DNA of 64,000 nucleotides, taken from NCBI GenBank assembly GCA_907165275.2, contig OU015666.1, forward strand, positions 2,572,001 to 2,636,000, read 5' to 3'. Under the pieces are notes generated by a model, which searched no databases, was not told where the DNA came from, and saw only the letters and a list, made by a program, of their open reading frames with translations. Positions 33,277 to 45,472 of the stretch are shown one piece after another; position 1 is the stretch's first letter, and every line of letters begins with the position of its first letter. A program made the translations under genes and the position numbers. The stretch comes from Zygaena filipendulae. Lineage: Eukaryota > Arthropoda > Insecta > Lepidoptera > Zygaenidae.

Positions 33277-33542
33277 AGAGTTTGTTCGTTCGGTTGAAAG
33301 CGCTTATCTCAAGAACTACTGGTTCAAATTGAAAAATTCTATTTGTGTTGGATAGTTCAATTAATTAGGAAGACTATAGCCTAATTAATATCACGCTACG
33401 GTCAATAGGGGCAAAGCGAACGAAAAATATCGCAAAAACGGGAAAAAATATTCCTTTTGAGAGCTTCCGTCGCTATGGAATATATCCTAGTAGATTTTTA
33501 TTTCTCAAAGTAACGGAGGTGAAACCGCGGGACACAGCTAGT
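33277..33542 (-). mobile_element. Lepidopteran CCGCGG-type repeat, minus orientation
   Basis: Reads GTTCGTTCGGTTGAAAGCGC at the left, and GGTGAAACCGCGGGACACAG then CTAGT at the right. Intact-looking copy of the same repeat superfamily. 33545-33975 that follows contains nothing recognised. Confidence 0.55.
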
Positions 33543-33978
33543 GATTACATACACCGACGGAGTAAGTGGATGACAAACTAGATAAAGACAAAATCATGTT
33601 GAAAGAAATCCAAGCAGTAGTCATTGTAGAATCCATCGGAGATGGTGTTGTCAATCATCACTTACCAGGTTTTTGGACTAAACCGAATTTATAAAACCAA
33701 TCAACTATGTGTCGGATAACACACAGAGAAAAGATAAAATAATAGTACCTACATAATATTAATTTACTAATAAAATACCGTTATTGTAGGCATCTTAAAA
33801 TAATAAAAGAGATATTTTAGTAAGTAACAAATTTTATTTAGCAATACACAAAAAAAAAATTATATTCAGGCTACATTTCAAATGAAAATAAAACGAGATG
33901 TTAAGGGTCACAAGTTAGACGTTAATACTAATCGTTCATTCCGTATGTCAGCAAAAAAAATAGCTAGTGAGCCAAGAA

Positions 33979-34952
33979 TCATAGTTGACACGATTCTGCA
34001 ATCACCGCGGCGGATACTGGGTGTGATGGACTAAAAATTGAACGCCTCTTTAGTCCAGATGGGGCATTCTCTGAAGCTTTTGATTCCATTTTGGCACTCC
34101 GTTTCCGCTTACGAGCGACTAATGACCTGGAACTTAATGTCGCTTGTGCTGGAATCAATGATAAATTCTTTGAGAGTGGCGATTTTGTTGAGGTTATTTT
34201 CGGAGTAACAGACGATGATCGTAATGATGGTAGTCTTGACGTTGAGTATAATATGAATAAAGGTGGCCTTGATAATTGTAGTTTAAGTGTCGAAGGAGAT
34301 GGTGGAACAACCATCTTGGACGGTAGTCTGCTTAAAATTGATGTCACTTGCTTGCCCTTTTGCGGAAGTAAAGATTCGTACGCTGAAGGCTCTGACTTCA
34401 TCGCTTCCATTTGCTTCGCTTGTAGATGTGTAGATGTAGAGCTCGATGATTTTAACGTAGCCTTCACTTTCATTTGAGTCCGGGCATCTAATACTTTCGG
34501 GGCTATGTATGTGGACAATGATGACTTTGATATCGACTCTATTTGCGACCGAACACCACAAGTGTTCTGGGGTATAGATTTAGACGACGGATTTCTTGAT
34601 GTCGACGTCGAGCCCATCAGGGAATTAAAATTTTTCAGTGGATCTGCTAATAACGCCACTGAAGATGATGCTACCGCCCCTAACTCTGACGACGATGGCC
34701 TTACTGCTTTCCATGCTCGCGCTTCATCGTATTCGCGCACTCTTTGTTTTATGTGGACGAACTTGCAGTGGATGTTATCGAAAAGAGACCGCTTTCTTTT
34801 GTAATTTTCATCTGTTTGTAATCTAGCCAACTCTTCATGTAGTGTGGGTGTGCTGAATTTAGGTCTGATTTGTATTTCTTGTACATGTTCATGTCCATTA
34901 TAGGTCCATATGACTGTTTGTAATCCTCGTTTGGATTCATATTGCACTGCAT
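33979..34952 (-). pseudogene. OCEL1 paralogue with internal deletion (alpha-like)
   Basis: From 34952 the frame reads the family start (MQCNMNPNEDYKQSYGPIMD) to HPHYM and then leaves frame at about 34835. OCEL1 resumes in another frame with LARLQTDENYKRKRSLFDNI and IHCKFVHIKQRVREYDE. About 118 bp, the central helices of OCEL1, are missing compared with the divergent copy at 26331. The linker after the deletion is open to 33979 and ends SIFSPSHPVSAAVIA, matching the alpha block SIFSPSHQVPARVIA, but with no Ser tail and no OCEL2. The frameshift makes a normal product unlikely. Upstream, a TATATAAA (35284-35291) and TCAATT 30 nt away may be a decayed version of the family promoter. Confidence 0.75.
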
Positions 34953-34959
34953 CTTTGTC

Positions 34960-35386
34960 GAAATAAGTTAGCTGATTGCTCTTTGAAGTTTTTATAGCTT
35001 AGCTTCTTGATCTGCTTCTAATATCAAAACGAGTTATGTATACGACTTTATTTAAGGCGTTTCTGTGGCGACTGATAATAATAGGTTTGACACAAAATTC
35101 GATCAGTATTGATGTTGTTTGAAATAACTTGAATTCGTAGTACATAAACTACACACATTCACTATGTGCGATTTAAACTGTCAAAAGAATATAACAAATG
35201 TTACTTAATAGAAAACACCGCACGTTCTTTTACATGATTCGTTACGTTCAACACTCAAATTGACGCGCGAGAAAGCGATGCGCTTTATATATTAAAATTT
35301 AATGTTATTAACAACTGCAATCCTTATCAGCAATAACCAAATGTTATCTACTAGTGATAAATAAATTACGGTCGTTATGTATAATT
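34960..35386. other. Upstream DNA of the OCEL1 pseudogene
   Basis: AT-rich, contains the possible decayed TATA-initiator pair at 35261-35291. Nothing else recognised up to the start of unit 4 homology. Confidence 0.4.
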
Positions 35387-36741
35387 AAAAATAAATTATT
35401 ATTAATTACGGTCATTAGTTATCATTAATAAATTACTAATCATTTAATACCTACCTAATAATAAATATAATTAACATTTCAGACTTACAACTTACAACTG
35501 CAGACTATTTAGCTATTCAGGGTGGTATGCGTCTGTTGGAAATCGGGGCTCGCTGACCTGTATTTTTATGACACTGGTCTACTTTTAAATGAGATGCAGA
35601 TCACCACTAGGTTGGGTAAAGTTGTACTAACTGGGGCCTGGGACAGAAGAGAATATTATTATATTGTCATCCGACAGGAAAAGCACTTCCGTACTTCATA
35701 ATTCGCAAAGAAGTTAAGGGATTACTTCACCCTTTAATGGGATCGGTCTACTGCTGTCAGTCATGGTCAACTTCAGAGCAGGGTGTGGTGGCAGTCCAAT
35801 GGGATCAAAAGATAATAATGTTTTCCTAAGTAAATTTTCATAACCATGGTGTCACGAGTGCATATTGCATAGTGATTAATCGTTAGCTTAACTTCGCTCA
35901 ATACTTTCAAAAAAGTGCATTAAAACAAATAAGAAGTCTGATGTTTATCTGTTAACGTTAGGTACTCGCATATCGAGACTGATTGAACTGCAGAGCTCAA
36001 ATAAAATATTAGTAGGTACCATGAAATCGATAATCGGGGTAATAAAAAACAAGTGAAAAAAGATAACATGTTTTATTTAATTTATACATGAAAATATGAA
36101 AGTTCAAATTTATTTACAAAAATGTTTATATACAAAATTTATCACCACTGAATAAACTACTAAACACGGTCTCAAAAACTTTTGAAAGCAGCTTGTCCAT
36201 AAAATAAGGTGTAACTAAAACTTTGTTAAAGTTCGTAAGGTAATTATACGATGTAAAAATGAGAAGATGTTTGGATGGATGTGACTCAATCACACATAAA
36301 CGGTTTAGCAAAATTGTGTTTTAGATTAAACAGGCACACACACACACACACACAATACACATACTTTTTGTCCCCTAAATCTTAAAAATATAGTAGCAAA
36401 ACAATTATATCAAATACAATAAAATCTGGACCCAATGAAATTATCTAAATTATACAAACTCAGTTTGAAATATCCACTTCGCGCATCTATAAAACAACAT
36501 CATGTATATTATAATAATATCATACATTAGCAATCTTACAGATACCCGCTGGATATTGGATGTGACGTGTTAATGTCGAACGCTTCGTCGATTACGGGGG
36601 GCATTCTTTGAAGCTCTTGACGGTGATAATGTTTCAAGCTTAGAAGTTGATTGCGACCGATCCCTCCATTTTCACCTACTACCCACTGACCCTTGAACTT
36701 GCTGCACAAGTTTGAGCAGTGATTGGTAACGCAGATGAAAA

Positions 36742-38640
36742 TTAAATTAACGGCATTGACGGTAACGTTTTTTGCCACGACACAGATGATAATGATAGCG
36801 AAGATAATTTTGACGTCGCTTGCGGGAGGATAGACGCGGACGATGGTGGCTTTGATAATGATGGCCTCGATGATGCTTGTGAGACAGGTTTGGATAATGG
36901 TGACTTCGATGATGATAATTTTGACTTTGCGTGTAAGGAAAGTGATTCGGAAGAAGATAACTTTGATGACCGTGATGATTTTGACGTATAAGTTCCTTTT
37001 GAAGGGAAGGATGTGGATGGTGGTGGCCTCGATGATACTGACTTTGACGCTGCAGGTGCGTGGATAGATGTAGAAGACGATGGTCTTGCTGATAATGAAA
37101 ATCTTGACGAAGACGTCATTTGAGAGAAAGAAGTGGACGATGATGGTCTCGACAATGATGATTTTGATGTTTTGTGCCGACCACCGGAAGCGGAAGACGA
37201 AGATTTTGATGATGATGACGAACTTGACACTGATGATTTTGATTTTATGTGCGAGGGTGCAGATGTAGAGGACGATGATTTTGACGATGATGAGGATCTT
37301 GCCGTAGACATGCCTTTTGATGAGAAAGATGTGGATGAAGGCGGCCTCGATGATGATGTATTTGACTTTGGATATGGAGCGTCGGAAGTGAAAAATGATA
37401 ACCTTGATGATGATGAAAATCTTGTCGTGGATGTTGCTTGTGAAGGAAAAGATGTGGAAAATAACGGATTTAATGATAACTCTAACATTGGTTGGGAGAC
37501 AGGTGTTGACGATGGTGGCATTGATGATGATGACTTGGGATATTTCGCAATCACTCTAGCAGGAACTTGGTGTGAAGGACTAAATATCGACTGCCATTTT
37601 GATTTCGGTTCTTCATTCTCCAAAACCGTTGAAGATGATGTCAGTTCTGGTTTTTTTGAGGTAGATTGCGTCTGAGCCCATTTTCGTTTGCGAACCACAG
37701 GTAGCATTAAACTTGGTAATGCTTGGGTTTGATCTCGCCGAATTTGTGCTGGAAGCGAAGTCGTTGATAGCGGCTCTGAAAATAATGCCTTCATGAATTT
37801 TGCTCGCCGGGGGTCGCGCGCGGATAACTGTAGCCATGACGATGGTGGCTTTGATGGCTCTGACGTAAACGCTATTGGGATAAGTCGATAAGGAATTGAT
37901 GAGGATGACGCTAAACAAGATTTCGATTTTTCTAGTGACTCGGTGTTTCGTTTCTGAAGGGAATATTTTTGCTCCGACGGTCTTAACGTCGCTTGCATAT
38001 GAACTTCCCGAGTTTTTAGAGGGGCGACTATGCGTGACGGTGATGGCCCTAATTTTGATGTCGTTTGCAGAGGGTTCGATGTAGACGTTGATGGCCTTGA
38101 CACTGCTGGCGGTAACACATGCGACGGGGCATTATCATACGTTTGTGGAGAAATAAATGTAGACGATAACGGCCCTGATGTTGATTCTGATGATGTAAAA
38201 CCGCAATTTTGTAGTGCAACCGATGATCCTGCTGCTGATGAAGTCGCTGAAACTTCCGACACTGCTGACGAAAGCCCTGACACCTGTTCGCCATGCGCTT
38301 CTTCATATTCGCGCACCCTTTGCTTTATATGGAGAAACTTTTGGTGAACGTAATCAAACAAAGACCGCTGGCTCATTAGTTTATCGTCCGCTATTATATT
38401 ATTGTGCTCGGTCTCGAGGTTGCTCATCAATTGAGATTCTGTGGACGGAGACGGAGCTCTTCTTAGCGATGACATGATCTGATTGTAGGTTCGCAAGCTT
38501 GCGTTTATTTCATTATAAAGACTCATGTAATACGAATGTTCTGAGTCGAGATCTGTTTTATATTGTTCGCACATTGTCGGGTTCATTATTGGACCATATA
38601 ATTTTGTATAATCCTCGTCTCTGTTAATATTGCACTGCAT
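36742..38640 (-). CDS. Alpha4: OCEL-domain protein with Ser-rich tail
   Basis: 632 codons, open throughout, very close to alpha3 (same indels: with the PSHVLPPAV insertion, without the block after ARVIAKYP). OCEL1 at 9-114, RKRKW present, tail of Ser-rich blocks. Divergent from beta4, 2.26 kb away. Alpha3 and alpha4 group together although they lie in different halves of the window, which indicates duplication or conversion across the 22-35 kb interval. Confidence 0.75.
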   Translation of the reverse strand: MQCNINRDEDYTKLYGPIMNPTMCEQYKTDLDSEHSYYMSLYNEINASLRTYNQIMSSLRRAPSPSTESQLMSNLETEHNNIIADDKLMSQRSLFDYVHQKFLHIKQRVREYEEAHGEQVSGLSSAVSEVSATSSAAGSSVALQNCGFTSSESTSGPLSSTFISPQTYDNAPSHVLPPAVSRPSTSTSNPLQTTSKLGPSPSRIVAPLKTREVHMQATLRPSEQKYSLQKRNTESLEKSKSCLASSSSIPYRLIPIAFTSEPSKPPSSWLQLSARDPRRAKFMKALFSEPLSTTSLPAQIRRDQTQALPSLMLPVVRKRKWAQTQSTSKKPELTSSSTVLENEEPKSKWQSIFSPSHQVPARVIAKYPKSSSSMPPSSTPVSQPMLELSLNPLFSTSFPSQATSTTRFSSSSRLSFFTSDAPYPKSNTSSSRPPSSTSFSSKGMSTARSSSSSKSSSSTSAPSHIKSKSSVSSSSSSSKSSSSASGGRHKTSKSSLSRPSSSTSFSQMTSSSRFSLSARPSSSTSIHAPAASKSVSSRPPPSTSFPSKGTYTSKSSRSSKLSSSESLSLHAKSKLSSSKSPLSKPVSQASSRPSLSKPPSSASILPQATSKLSSLSLSSVSWQKTLPSMPLI

Positions 38641-38957
38641 ATTTTGATGATGGTAGTCGTTTCAGTCAATATTAATATTACGATAAGAGTCTGCTTGCTG
38701 AAGCAAATATACTGAAGCTCAGTTTGCTTACACGCTCTTCGGATCAAACTGATCACCACAGAATGTTGATCAAAGCGGTTTTGCGATCAAACAGTCACGT
38801 ATGCCTTTAATTCGTTGTGTCCGCACACAGAATGGGTGGTTAGTCAACACAAACAACAACCGTCGGTGACGGATGCTGGTACCAATTTTATAAGATTGTC
38901 GTTTGTCGATCGTATAATTTTCAATTTTAATGGGTCACAGAGCTTAAAAATGCGTCG

Positions 38958-39179
38958 TTACATTCGAAAGTCAAAAGTGAACTGAAGACTATGGCGAAAA
39001 TTGGGAAGTATTTATATTTGACCGCATGCCACCCAGGCAGGCGATGCAGGTAGGTACACAAAAAAATTGCAAGAGTGTAGACACAAAGGAACAATAGATT
39101 TCTTATCTATTTAGATAAGGATATTCTCCAATACTTCTAGTATATTGATATTTCTCTCAGTTCGATATATTTCTTATCT
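38958..39179 (-). promoter_or_regulatory. Alpha4 core promoter, GATA sites and start-stop uORF
   Basis: Minus strand: AGATAAG 39173-39179; inverted pair 39102-39119; TATAAATA 39009-39016; TCAGTT with +1 at 38983; ATG-TAA 38958-38963. Confidence 0.6.
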
Positions 39180-39451
39180 CTAATACTTTCTGTAAATTTG
39201 AATACTATTGAACAGCCAGAATGTGAATGTGTTTTTTTTATGTGTTCGATATGTCCAAATAAGGAAAAAATAAAATTACTCGGCGTGAGGACCGAGGCTG
39301 ATGATATGAACGGGATTAAAGGGAGAACTTTGAAATAGATTTAAATTGAAATAAAACTTGGAAGATACTTTTGCGTTATTTTTTCTTCTATATTTAATAC
39401 CTTAATTTATTAATTTTTGAATTGTTAGTTTTTAAATCAAAATAGGTAAAT

Positions 39452-39835
39452 ATAATAATAATAATATCATTTATTCATCTCCACGAATTAAGTACATGAA
39501 GAGTGTTTTAATTAAGAAAAGTAGGAGATCTGGAGCCTAATCTAGGATAACCTGTATTATAGGTCTCCAGGACCCGAACTTAAAAACTATTATTAGTAGG
39601 TACAAAATATAAAATAAAAATATACCGGGATAGAGACTTACAGTTCTTAGTATGAGCGTGTGCATGGGTGAATTTGTGAGAGTGATAGTGTAAGTGTGTG
39701 TGATAGGGCGGCGTGCGTCCGGTGTGTGCATGTGTGTCAGTGTGAGCATGTGTTTCTGTGTGTGCACCGAATGCTTTACTACCCACAAGTCTACCCACTC
39801 AAACATAATATTACCTAATTACAATCATGAAAGAA
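39452..39835 (-). mobile_element. Probable retroelement 3' end with GT-rich tract in loop
   Basis: Interrupts the loop of unit 4 right after text shared with other units (ends GGTAAATAT). Starts with (ATA)n and TTTATTCATCTCCAC, the look of a minus-strand non-LTR tail, and contains a degenerate GT-rich tract at 39650-39770 (TGTGTGTGCATGTGTG). No coding sequence identified; frames here are shadows of the simple repeat. Confidence 0.4.
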
Positions 39836-39983
39836 GTCCAATGACCACTTTTGCTTTTCTTATTATCCAACAATAATTAACATAACTTCAGTGTCATCAT
39901 AGTTAAGTTTATTGAGAAAATCTGTAAGTTTGTGTTTGCATTCGTATTTGCTTAGTGAATAAAAGTTCAGTTTCTTATTTAGG

Positions 39984-40075
39984 CTAGCTGTTCCCCGCGG
40001 TAATTTTGGAGTTCCCGCGGTAATTCCATGTAGGAACATACCCTACGTCACTAAGGGATAATGTAGCATTCTAAT
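39984..40075 (+). repeat. CCGCGG-type repeat end in unit 4 loop
   Basis: CTAGCTGTTCCCCGCGG head, reverse complement of 22146-22231 in unit 3. It serves as a marker that the loop is inverted between units 3 and 4. Confidence 0.6.
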
Positions 40076-40418
40076 GATGATTTTTTTTTTTAATCGGTCT
40101 TGTACTTTTTGAGTTTAGACTTTAATGGTGAATGTTCAATCCTTGCAATGACAGTTTATTGGTTGGGAAAAAAATCGCATTTTATATGAATTTCAATTTA
40201 AATCTATTTCAAAGTTCTCCCTTTAATCCCGTTCATATCATCAGCCTCGGTCCTCACGCCGAGTAATTTTATTTTTTCCTTATTTGGACATATCGAACAC
40301 AAAAAAGAAATTCACATTCTGGCTGTTCAATAGTATTCAAATGTACAGGAAGTGGTAGAAATAAGAAATATATCGAACTAAGAGAAATATCAATATACTA
40401 GAAGTATTGGAGAATATC

Positions 40419-40579
40419 CTTATCTAAATAGATAAGAAATCTATTGTTCTTTTGTGTCTACACTCGTTCAATTTTTTGTGTACCTACCTGCCTCGCCTGC
40501 CTGGGTGGCATGCGGTCAAATATAAATACTTCCCAATTTTCGCCATAGTCTTCAGTTCACTTTTGACTTTCGAATGTAA
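40419..40579 (+). promoter_or_regulatory. Beta4 core promoter, GATA pair and start-stop uORF
   Basis: Inverted GATA pair 40419-40436; TATAAATA 40521-40528; TCAGTT with +1 at 40554; ATG-TAA 40574-40579. The more distal single AGATAAG of other copies is changed to AGAAATAAG here. The leader also has a small rearranged patch at about 40694-40715. Confidence 0.6.
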
Positions 40580-40901
40580 CGACGCATTTTTAAGCTCTGT
40601 GACACATTAAAAGTGAAAATTATACGATCGACAAACGACAATCTTATAAAATTGGTACCAGCATCCGTCACCGACGTTTGTTGTTTGTGTTGACTGGGTG
40701 GGTGGTTACCCATGTGTGCGGACACAACGAATTAAAAGCATACGTGACTGTTTGACCGCAAAACCGCTTTGATCAACATTCTGTGGTGATCAGTTTGATC
40801 CGAAGAGCGTGTAAGCAAACTGAGCTTCAGTATATTTGCTTCAGCAAGCAGACTCTTATCGTAATATTAATATTGACTGAAACGACTACCGTCATCAAAA
40901 T

Positions 40902-42452
40902 ATGCAGTGCAATATTAACAGAGACGAGGATTATACAAAATTATATGGTCCAATAATGAACCCGACAATGTGCGAACAATATAAAACAGATCTCGACTCA
41001 GAACATCCGTATTACATGAGTCTTTATAATGAAATTAACGCAAGATTGCGAACCTACAATCAGATCATGTCATCGCTAAGAAGATCTCCGTCTCCGTCCA
41101 CAGAATCTCAATTGATGAGCAACCTCGAGACCGAGCACAATAATATAATAGCGGACGATAAACTAATGAGCCAGCGGTCTTTGTTTGATTACGTTCACCA
41201 AAAGTTTCTCCATATAAAGCAAAGGGTGCGCGAATATGAAGAAGCGCATGGCGAACAGGTGTCAGGGCTTTCGTCAGCAGCGTCGGGAATTTCAGCGACT
41301 TCATCAGCAGCAGGATCATCGGTTGCACTACAAAATTGCGGTTTTCCATCGTCAGCATCAACATCAGGGCCGTTATCGTCTACATTTATTTCTCTACAAA
41401 CTTATAATGCCCCGTCAACGTCTACATCGATCCCTCTACAAACGAAATCAAAATTAGGGCCATTACCGTCGCGCACAGTTGTCCCTCTTAAAACTCAGGG
41501 AGTTCATACGCTGGCGACGACAAGACCGTCAGAGCAAAAATATTTCCTTCAGGGACGGAACACCGAGTCGCAAGTGAAATCGAAATCTTGTTTAGCGTCA
41601 TCTTCATCAATTCCTTATCCTCTTATTCCAATAACGTTCACGTCAGAGCCATCAAAGGCACCATCGTCATGGCTACAGTTATCCGCGCGTGACCCCCGGC
41701 GGGCAAAATTTACAAAGGCATTATCTTCAGAGCCGCTATCATGTACTTCGTTTCCAACACAAATTCGGCGAGGTCGACCCCAAGCACAACCAAGTTTAGT
41801 AATACCTGTGGTTCGCAAACGAAAATGGGCACAGATGCAGTCCACATCAAAAGTACCAGAAACGACATCATCTTCAACGATTTTGGAGAATGCCGAACCG
41901 AAACCAAAACGGCAATTTGCACCGCAAAACAGTAAAAGCTCCTTGACGCAACCAACAAAACTGTCGTCGGCGACATCTGTCCTCCACACAACTTTGGACG
42001 TTGCGCTACCCGAACCAAAAAAATCGGCATTGGTATCTAGAAAAGAATATCATTATGAGGAACTCAATAAGCCGTCTGAACCGGAGGACTTTGAAGCCAT
42101 TTATAGATATATTTCTAACGATAAGACCAAAAAAATGTTCAAAAAAGCGTTCAGCATCGTATATAACGAAAACTATTTGCCGTTGCGCCAAAAGTTAGAA
42201 CATACCCTAAAAGAGTACCACAGCGCTGATGAAAAGTATCGCGTTCAGAAATCTACCCAACCTCGCGATGCCATTCAATTGGAAAGAGCGAGGGCGTATC
42301 GGAAGATTATTTCGCATCGTTTGCTCAATGATAAATTTTATAAGGACGATCGCGCTCGGTACAATTACTACTATCGAAAGCTCATGTTCATAAAAGATCG
42401 GTTGAATGAGTATGCGACATTGAAAACGCGCAACCATTTGGGTATAAAGTGA
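40902..42452 (+). CDS. Beta4: double-OCEL-domain protein
   Basis: Intact 516 codons. OCEL1 9-114, linker with RDPRRAKF and RKRKW, OCEL2 about 394-506, as in beta2. Differences from beta2 are single substitutions, mostly in the linker (for example SSATSVLHTTLDVALPEPKK in place of SSTISVLRATLDVALPEPTK), while both OCEL domains stay almost unchanged. It shares the late-linker variant with beta5. The start is fixed by the family MQCN. 3' flank has AATAAATAAATAA about 135 nt after the stop. Confidence 0.8.
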   Translation: MQCNINRDEDYTKLYGPIMNPTMCEQYKTDLDSEHPYYMSLYNEINARLRTYNQIMSSLRRSPSPSTESQLMSNLETEHNNIIADDKLMSQRSLFDYVHQKFLHIKQRVREYEEAHGEQVSGLSSAASGISATSSAAGSSVALQNCGFPSSASTSGPLSSTFISLQTYNAPSTSTSIPLQTKSKLGPLPSRTVVPLKTQGVHTLATTRPSEQKYFLQGRNTESQVKSKSCLASSSSIPYPLIPITFTSEPSKAPSSWLQLSARDPRRAKFTKALSSEPLSCTSFPTQIRRGRPQAQPSLVIPVVRKRKWAQMQSTSKVPETTSSSTILENAEPKPKRQFAPQNSKSSLTQPTKLSSATSVLHTTLDVALPEPKKSALVSRKEYHYEELNKPSEPEDFEAIYRYISNDKTKKMFKKAFSIVYNENYLPLRQKLEHTLKEYHSADEKYRVQKSTQPRDAIQLERARAYRKIISHRLLNDKFYKDDRARYNYYYRKLMFIKDRLNEYATLKTRNHLGIK

Positions 42453-43591
42453 GAGTACGTGAAAATCAAAGCTTCAGTAGCCCTTAGAAAGTTAGTAAAG
42501 TACATGTCATTGAAATTGTCGGTCTGTCGCTATTCCGAATATTTAAGTACTGCAGGATACAAATGGGATAGAGATTAGGTATATCCAATAAATAAATAAC
42601 ATTTAAAACCTTTACATAATTTTCATTTTTCCCCATAGTATCTATTAATGTGAATAAATTACACTGATTATTTTTTGTTTATAATAAATGTGAAATGAAA
42701 CTTATTATCAAATTAATGTATTCCCTGAACGACTATAATATGTATATAAATAATACTTGAATATTATTAGTAGATTCTAAGATTATAATATATGTGACAA
42801 AAAATGCTGTACCTAAAATAAAAGTTATGTGTAAAATTATACCAAATAAATGATGATTATAATTATGATTGTTTTTTTTTTTTCGTCTTTCCAAGAATGT
42901 AAACTTAAGTCTACGGTAGTTTCTTGATCAATCAAAAAATATGAAAAATTAAAGTAAAAACTCAAACTTAAACTTAAACTCAATCACGCAGAAACGGTTG
43001 AACGGATTTAGATGAAATTTGGCATGCATTTAGCCTTTGACATGGTAAAGAACATAGGCTACCTTTTATCTAAGAATTCCCGTGGGATCTCCGAAATTAA
43101 CGCGGGTGAAATAGAATTAATTATTGCACACTACACGTTGTTAGAGGTACAGAAAAGGACATAGGGTACTTTTTATCTTGGAATTCCCGCGGGATCTCCG
43201 ACATTAACGTGGGTGAAACCACGGGGCACAGCAGCTAGTTAAGAATAAATTATTACTAATTACGGTCATTAGTAATCATTAATAAATTACTAATCATTTA
43301 ATACCTACCTAATAATAAATATAATTAACATTTCAGACTTACAACTTACAACTGCAGACTATTTAGCTATTCAGGGTGGTATGCGTCTGTTGGAAATCGG
43401 GGCTCGCTGACCTGTATTTTTATGACACTGGTCTACTTTTAAATGAGATGCAGATCACCACTAGGTTAGGTTAAGTTGTACTAACTGGGGCCTGGGACAG
43501 AAGAGAATATTATTATATTGTCATCCGACAGGAAAAGCACTTCCGTACTTCATAATTCGCAAAGAAGTTAAGGGATTACTTCACCCTTTAA

Positions 43592-44702
43592 CCCATCGGA
43601 TGTGTGTGTCCATGACAGCTGTCACCCTGGCTACCGTCACATACTAACAAAAAAGGTTGGATTTCTGTGGGTATATGGAAATATCCACCTACCTTAAGAA
43701 AAATTATATTTGATGTGTTATACATCAAAATTTTCGTTTTTACATACGTCTTCTTAAAAATAGCAGCTTAAAACTACTACTTACCTGTGATTTTGAAGAT
43801 ATTTTTTTTTTCCGAAGATGGTGTTCTTTTTTCAAATCCGTGAAAATTCATTCACGATTCGATCACGATTTGCACTAAATTTATAGCCACATATCACATT
43901 TCACATACACTAAAATGTAACTGGCCAGTATAGGCGTCGATTTTATGTAATTACACCATCACAAAACTAATAATCACTTCATAAAAACTATTTATTGACG
44001 AAATTCTTGCCGGCCAGTAATAAAACTGCCATGGCGGATCGTTTCCCGGGTTGGAAAAAAATGAAAATTTAGTTAATTCACAAGATTTAACACCAATAAA
44101 ATGTGTGAAATGATATCTTGAGTAAATTTGCTACATAACAATTGATTCTTCGTAAAGTTTTAAACAAATTAATATTAGAAAAAAAAGATAAATATTTAAT
44201 ATTTTTTTTGTTTTACGGCCATTATCCAAATTATTACATCATCAAAAGTTACGGACTTTTTTTTACTGAAAATTATGTCGTGCTGCTAAAATAAACATAA
44301 AAAACAAAAACCTTATTTAATTTCCAGTAATTTGATATAATATAATACACGATATAAACTCTAAGCGATTAAACTATTACGACGTTAATATGCCAGACGC
44401 GCCCGGTCACTTACTGACAGAACACTACTGAGTATGCAAAATGGCGGAGTAAAACTCGCCCATACCAACTTATTTTTTCTATTTCCGGGCCGTGTTTGCG
44501 ATTTTGATTGGTTAAAAATGTAATTTGTATTCTCTATGAGTGTCTCCAGCCAATAAAACTTCTACAGTACTGCCAACTTAAATAGTTCGCCGTAGAAAGA
44601 ATAAAGAAAACCGCCAAAATTCCTAGTGACTACTGTAGTGCCTAGGACGTTTGAGCGTCAAAATTCCTAGTGACTACTGTAGTGCCTAGGACATTCAAGA
44701 GG
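43592..44702. other. Foreign segment replacing part of the alpha5 3' flank
   Basis: Between CACCCTTTAA and AGAAGTCTG the unit sequence (about 195 bp in unit 2, near 8954-9150) is replaced by about 1.1 kb of unrelated DNA. It begins CCCATCGGATGTGTG and ends with two direct copies of AAAATTCCTAGTGACTACTG plus GTAGTGCCTAGGAC (44616 and 44659). No long frame and no clear terminal inverted repeats. Element or patch of unknown origin. Confidence 0.55.
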
Positions 44703-45472
44703 AGAAGTCTGATGTTTATCTGTTAACGTTAGGTACTCGCATATCGAGACTGATTGAACTGCAGAGCTCAAATAAAATATTAGTAGGTACCATGAAATCG
44801 ATAATCGGGGTAATAAAAAACAAGTGAAAAAAGATAACATGTTTTATTTAATTTATACATGAAAATATGAAAGTTCAAATTTATTTACAAAAATGTTTAT
44901 ATACAAAATTTATCACCACTGAATAAACTACTAAACACGGTCTCAAAAACTTTTGAAAGCAGCTTGTCCATAAAATAAGGTGTAACTAAAACTTTGTTAA
45001 AGTTCGTAAGGTAATTATACGATGTAAAAATGAGAAGATGTTTGGATGGATGTGACTCAATCACACATAAACGGTTTAGCAAAATTGTGTTTTAGATTAA
45101 ACAGGCACACACACACACACACATAATACACATACTTTTTATCCCCTAAATCTTAAAAATATAGTAGCAAAACAATTATATCAAATACAATAAAATCTGG
45201 ACCCAATGAAATTATCTAAATTATACAAACTCAGTTTGAAATATCCACTTCGCGCATCTATAAAACAACATCATGTATATTATAATAATATCATACATTA
45301 GCAATCTTACAGATACCCGCTGGATATTGGATGTGACGTGTTAATGTCGAACGCTTCGTCGATTACGGGGGGCATTCTTTGAAGCTCTTGACGGTGATAA
45401 TGTTTCAAGCTTAGAAGTTGATTGCGACCGATCCCTCCTTGAACTTGCTGCACAATTGAGCAGCGATTGAAA

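Larger units (their letters stand above)
35387..42827. repeat. Tandem unit 4 of the OCEL palindromic array
   Basis: Homology to unit 1 begins at about 35387 (unit 1 position about 411), so the left end is truncated. Contents: alpha4 3' flank (35387-36741, no gene, CA microsatellite near 36335), alpha4, loop (about 39356-40184), beta4, beta 3' flank. Palindrome arms about 37680-39355 and 40185-41855. Loop contents are in the opposite order to units 1, 2 and 5. Confidence 0.85.

Noticed and set aside
39537..39806. His/Thr-rich minus frames
   Set aside because: Shadow of a degenerate GT-rich simple repeat.
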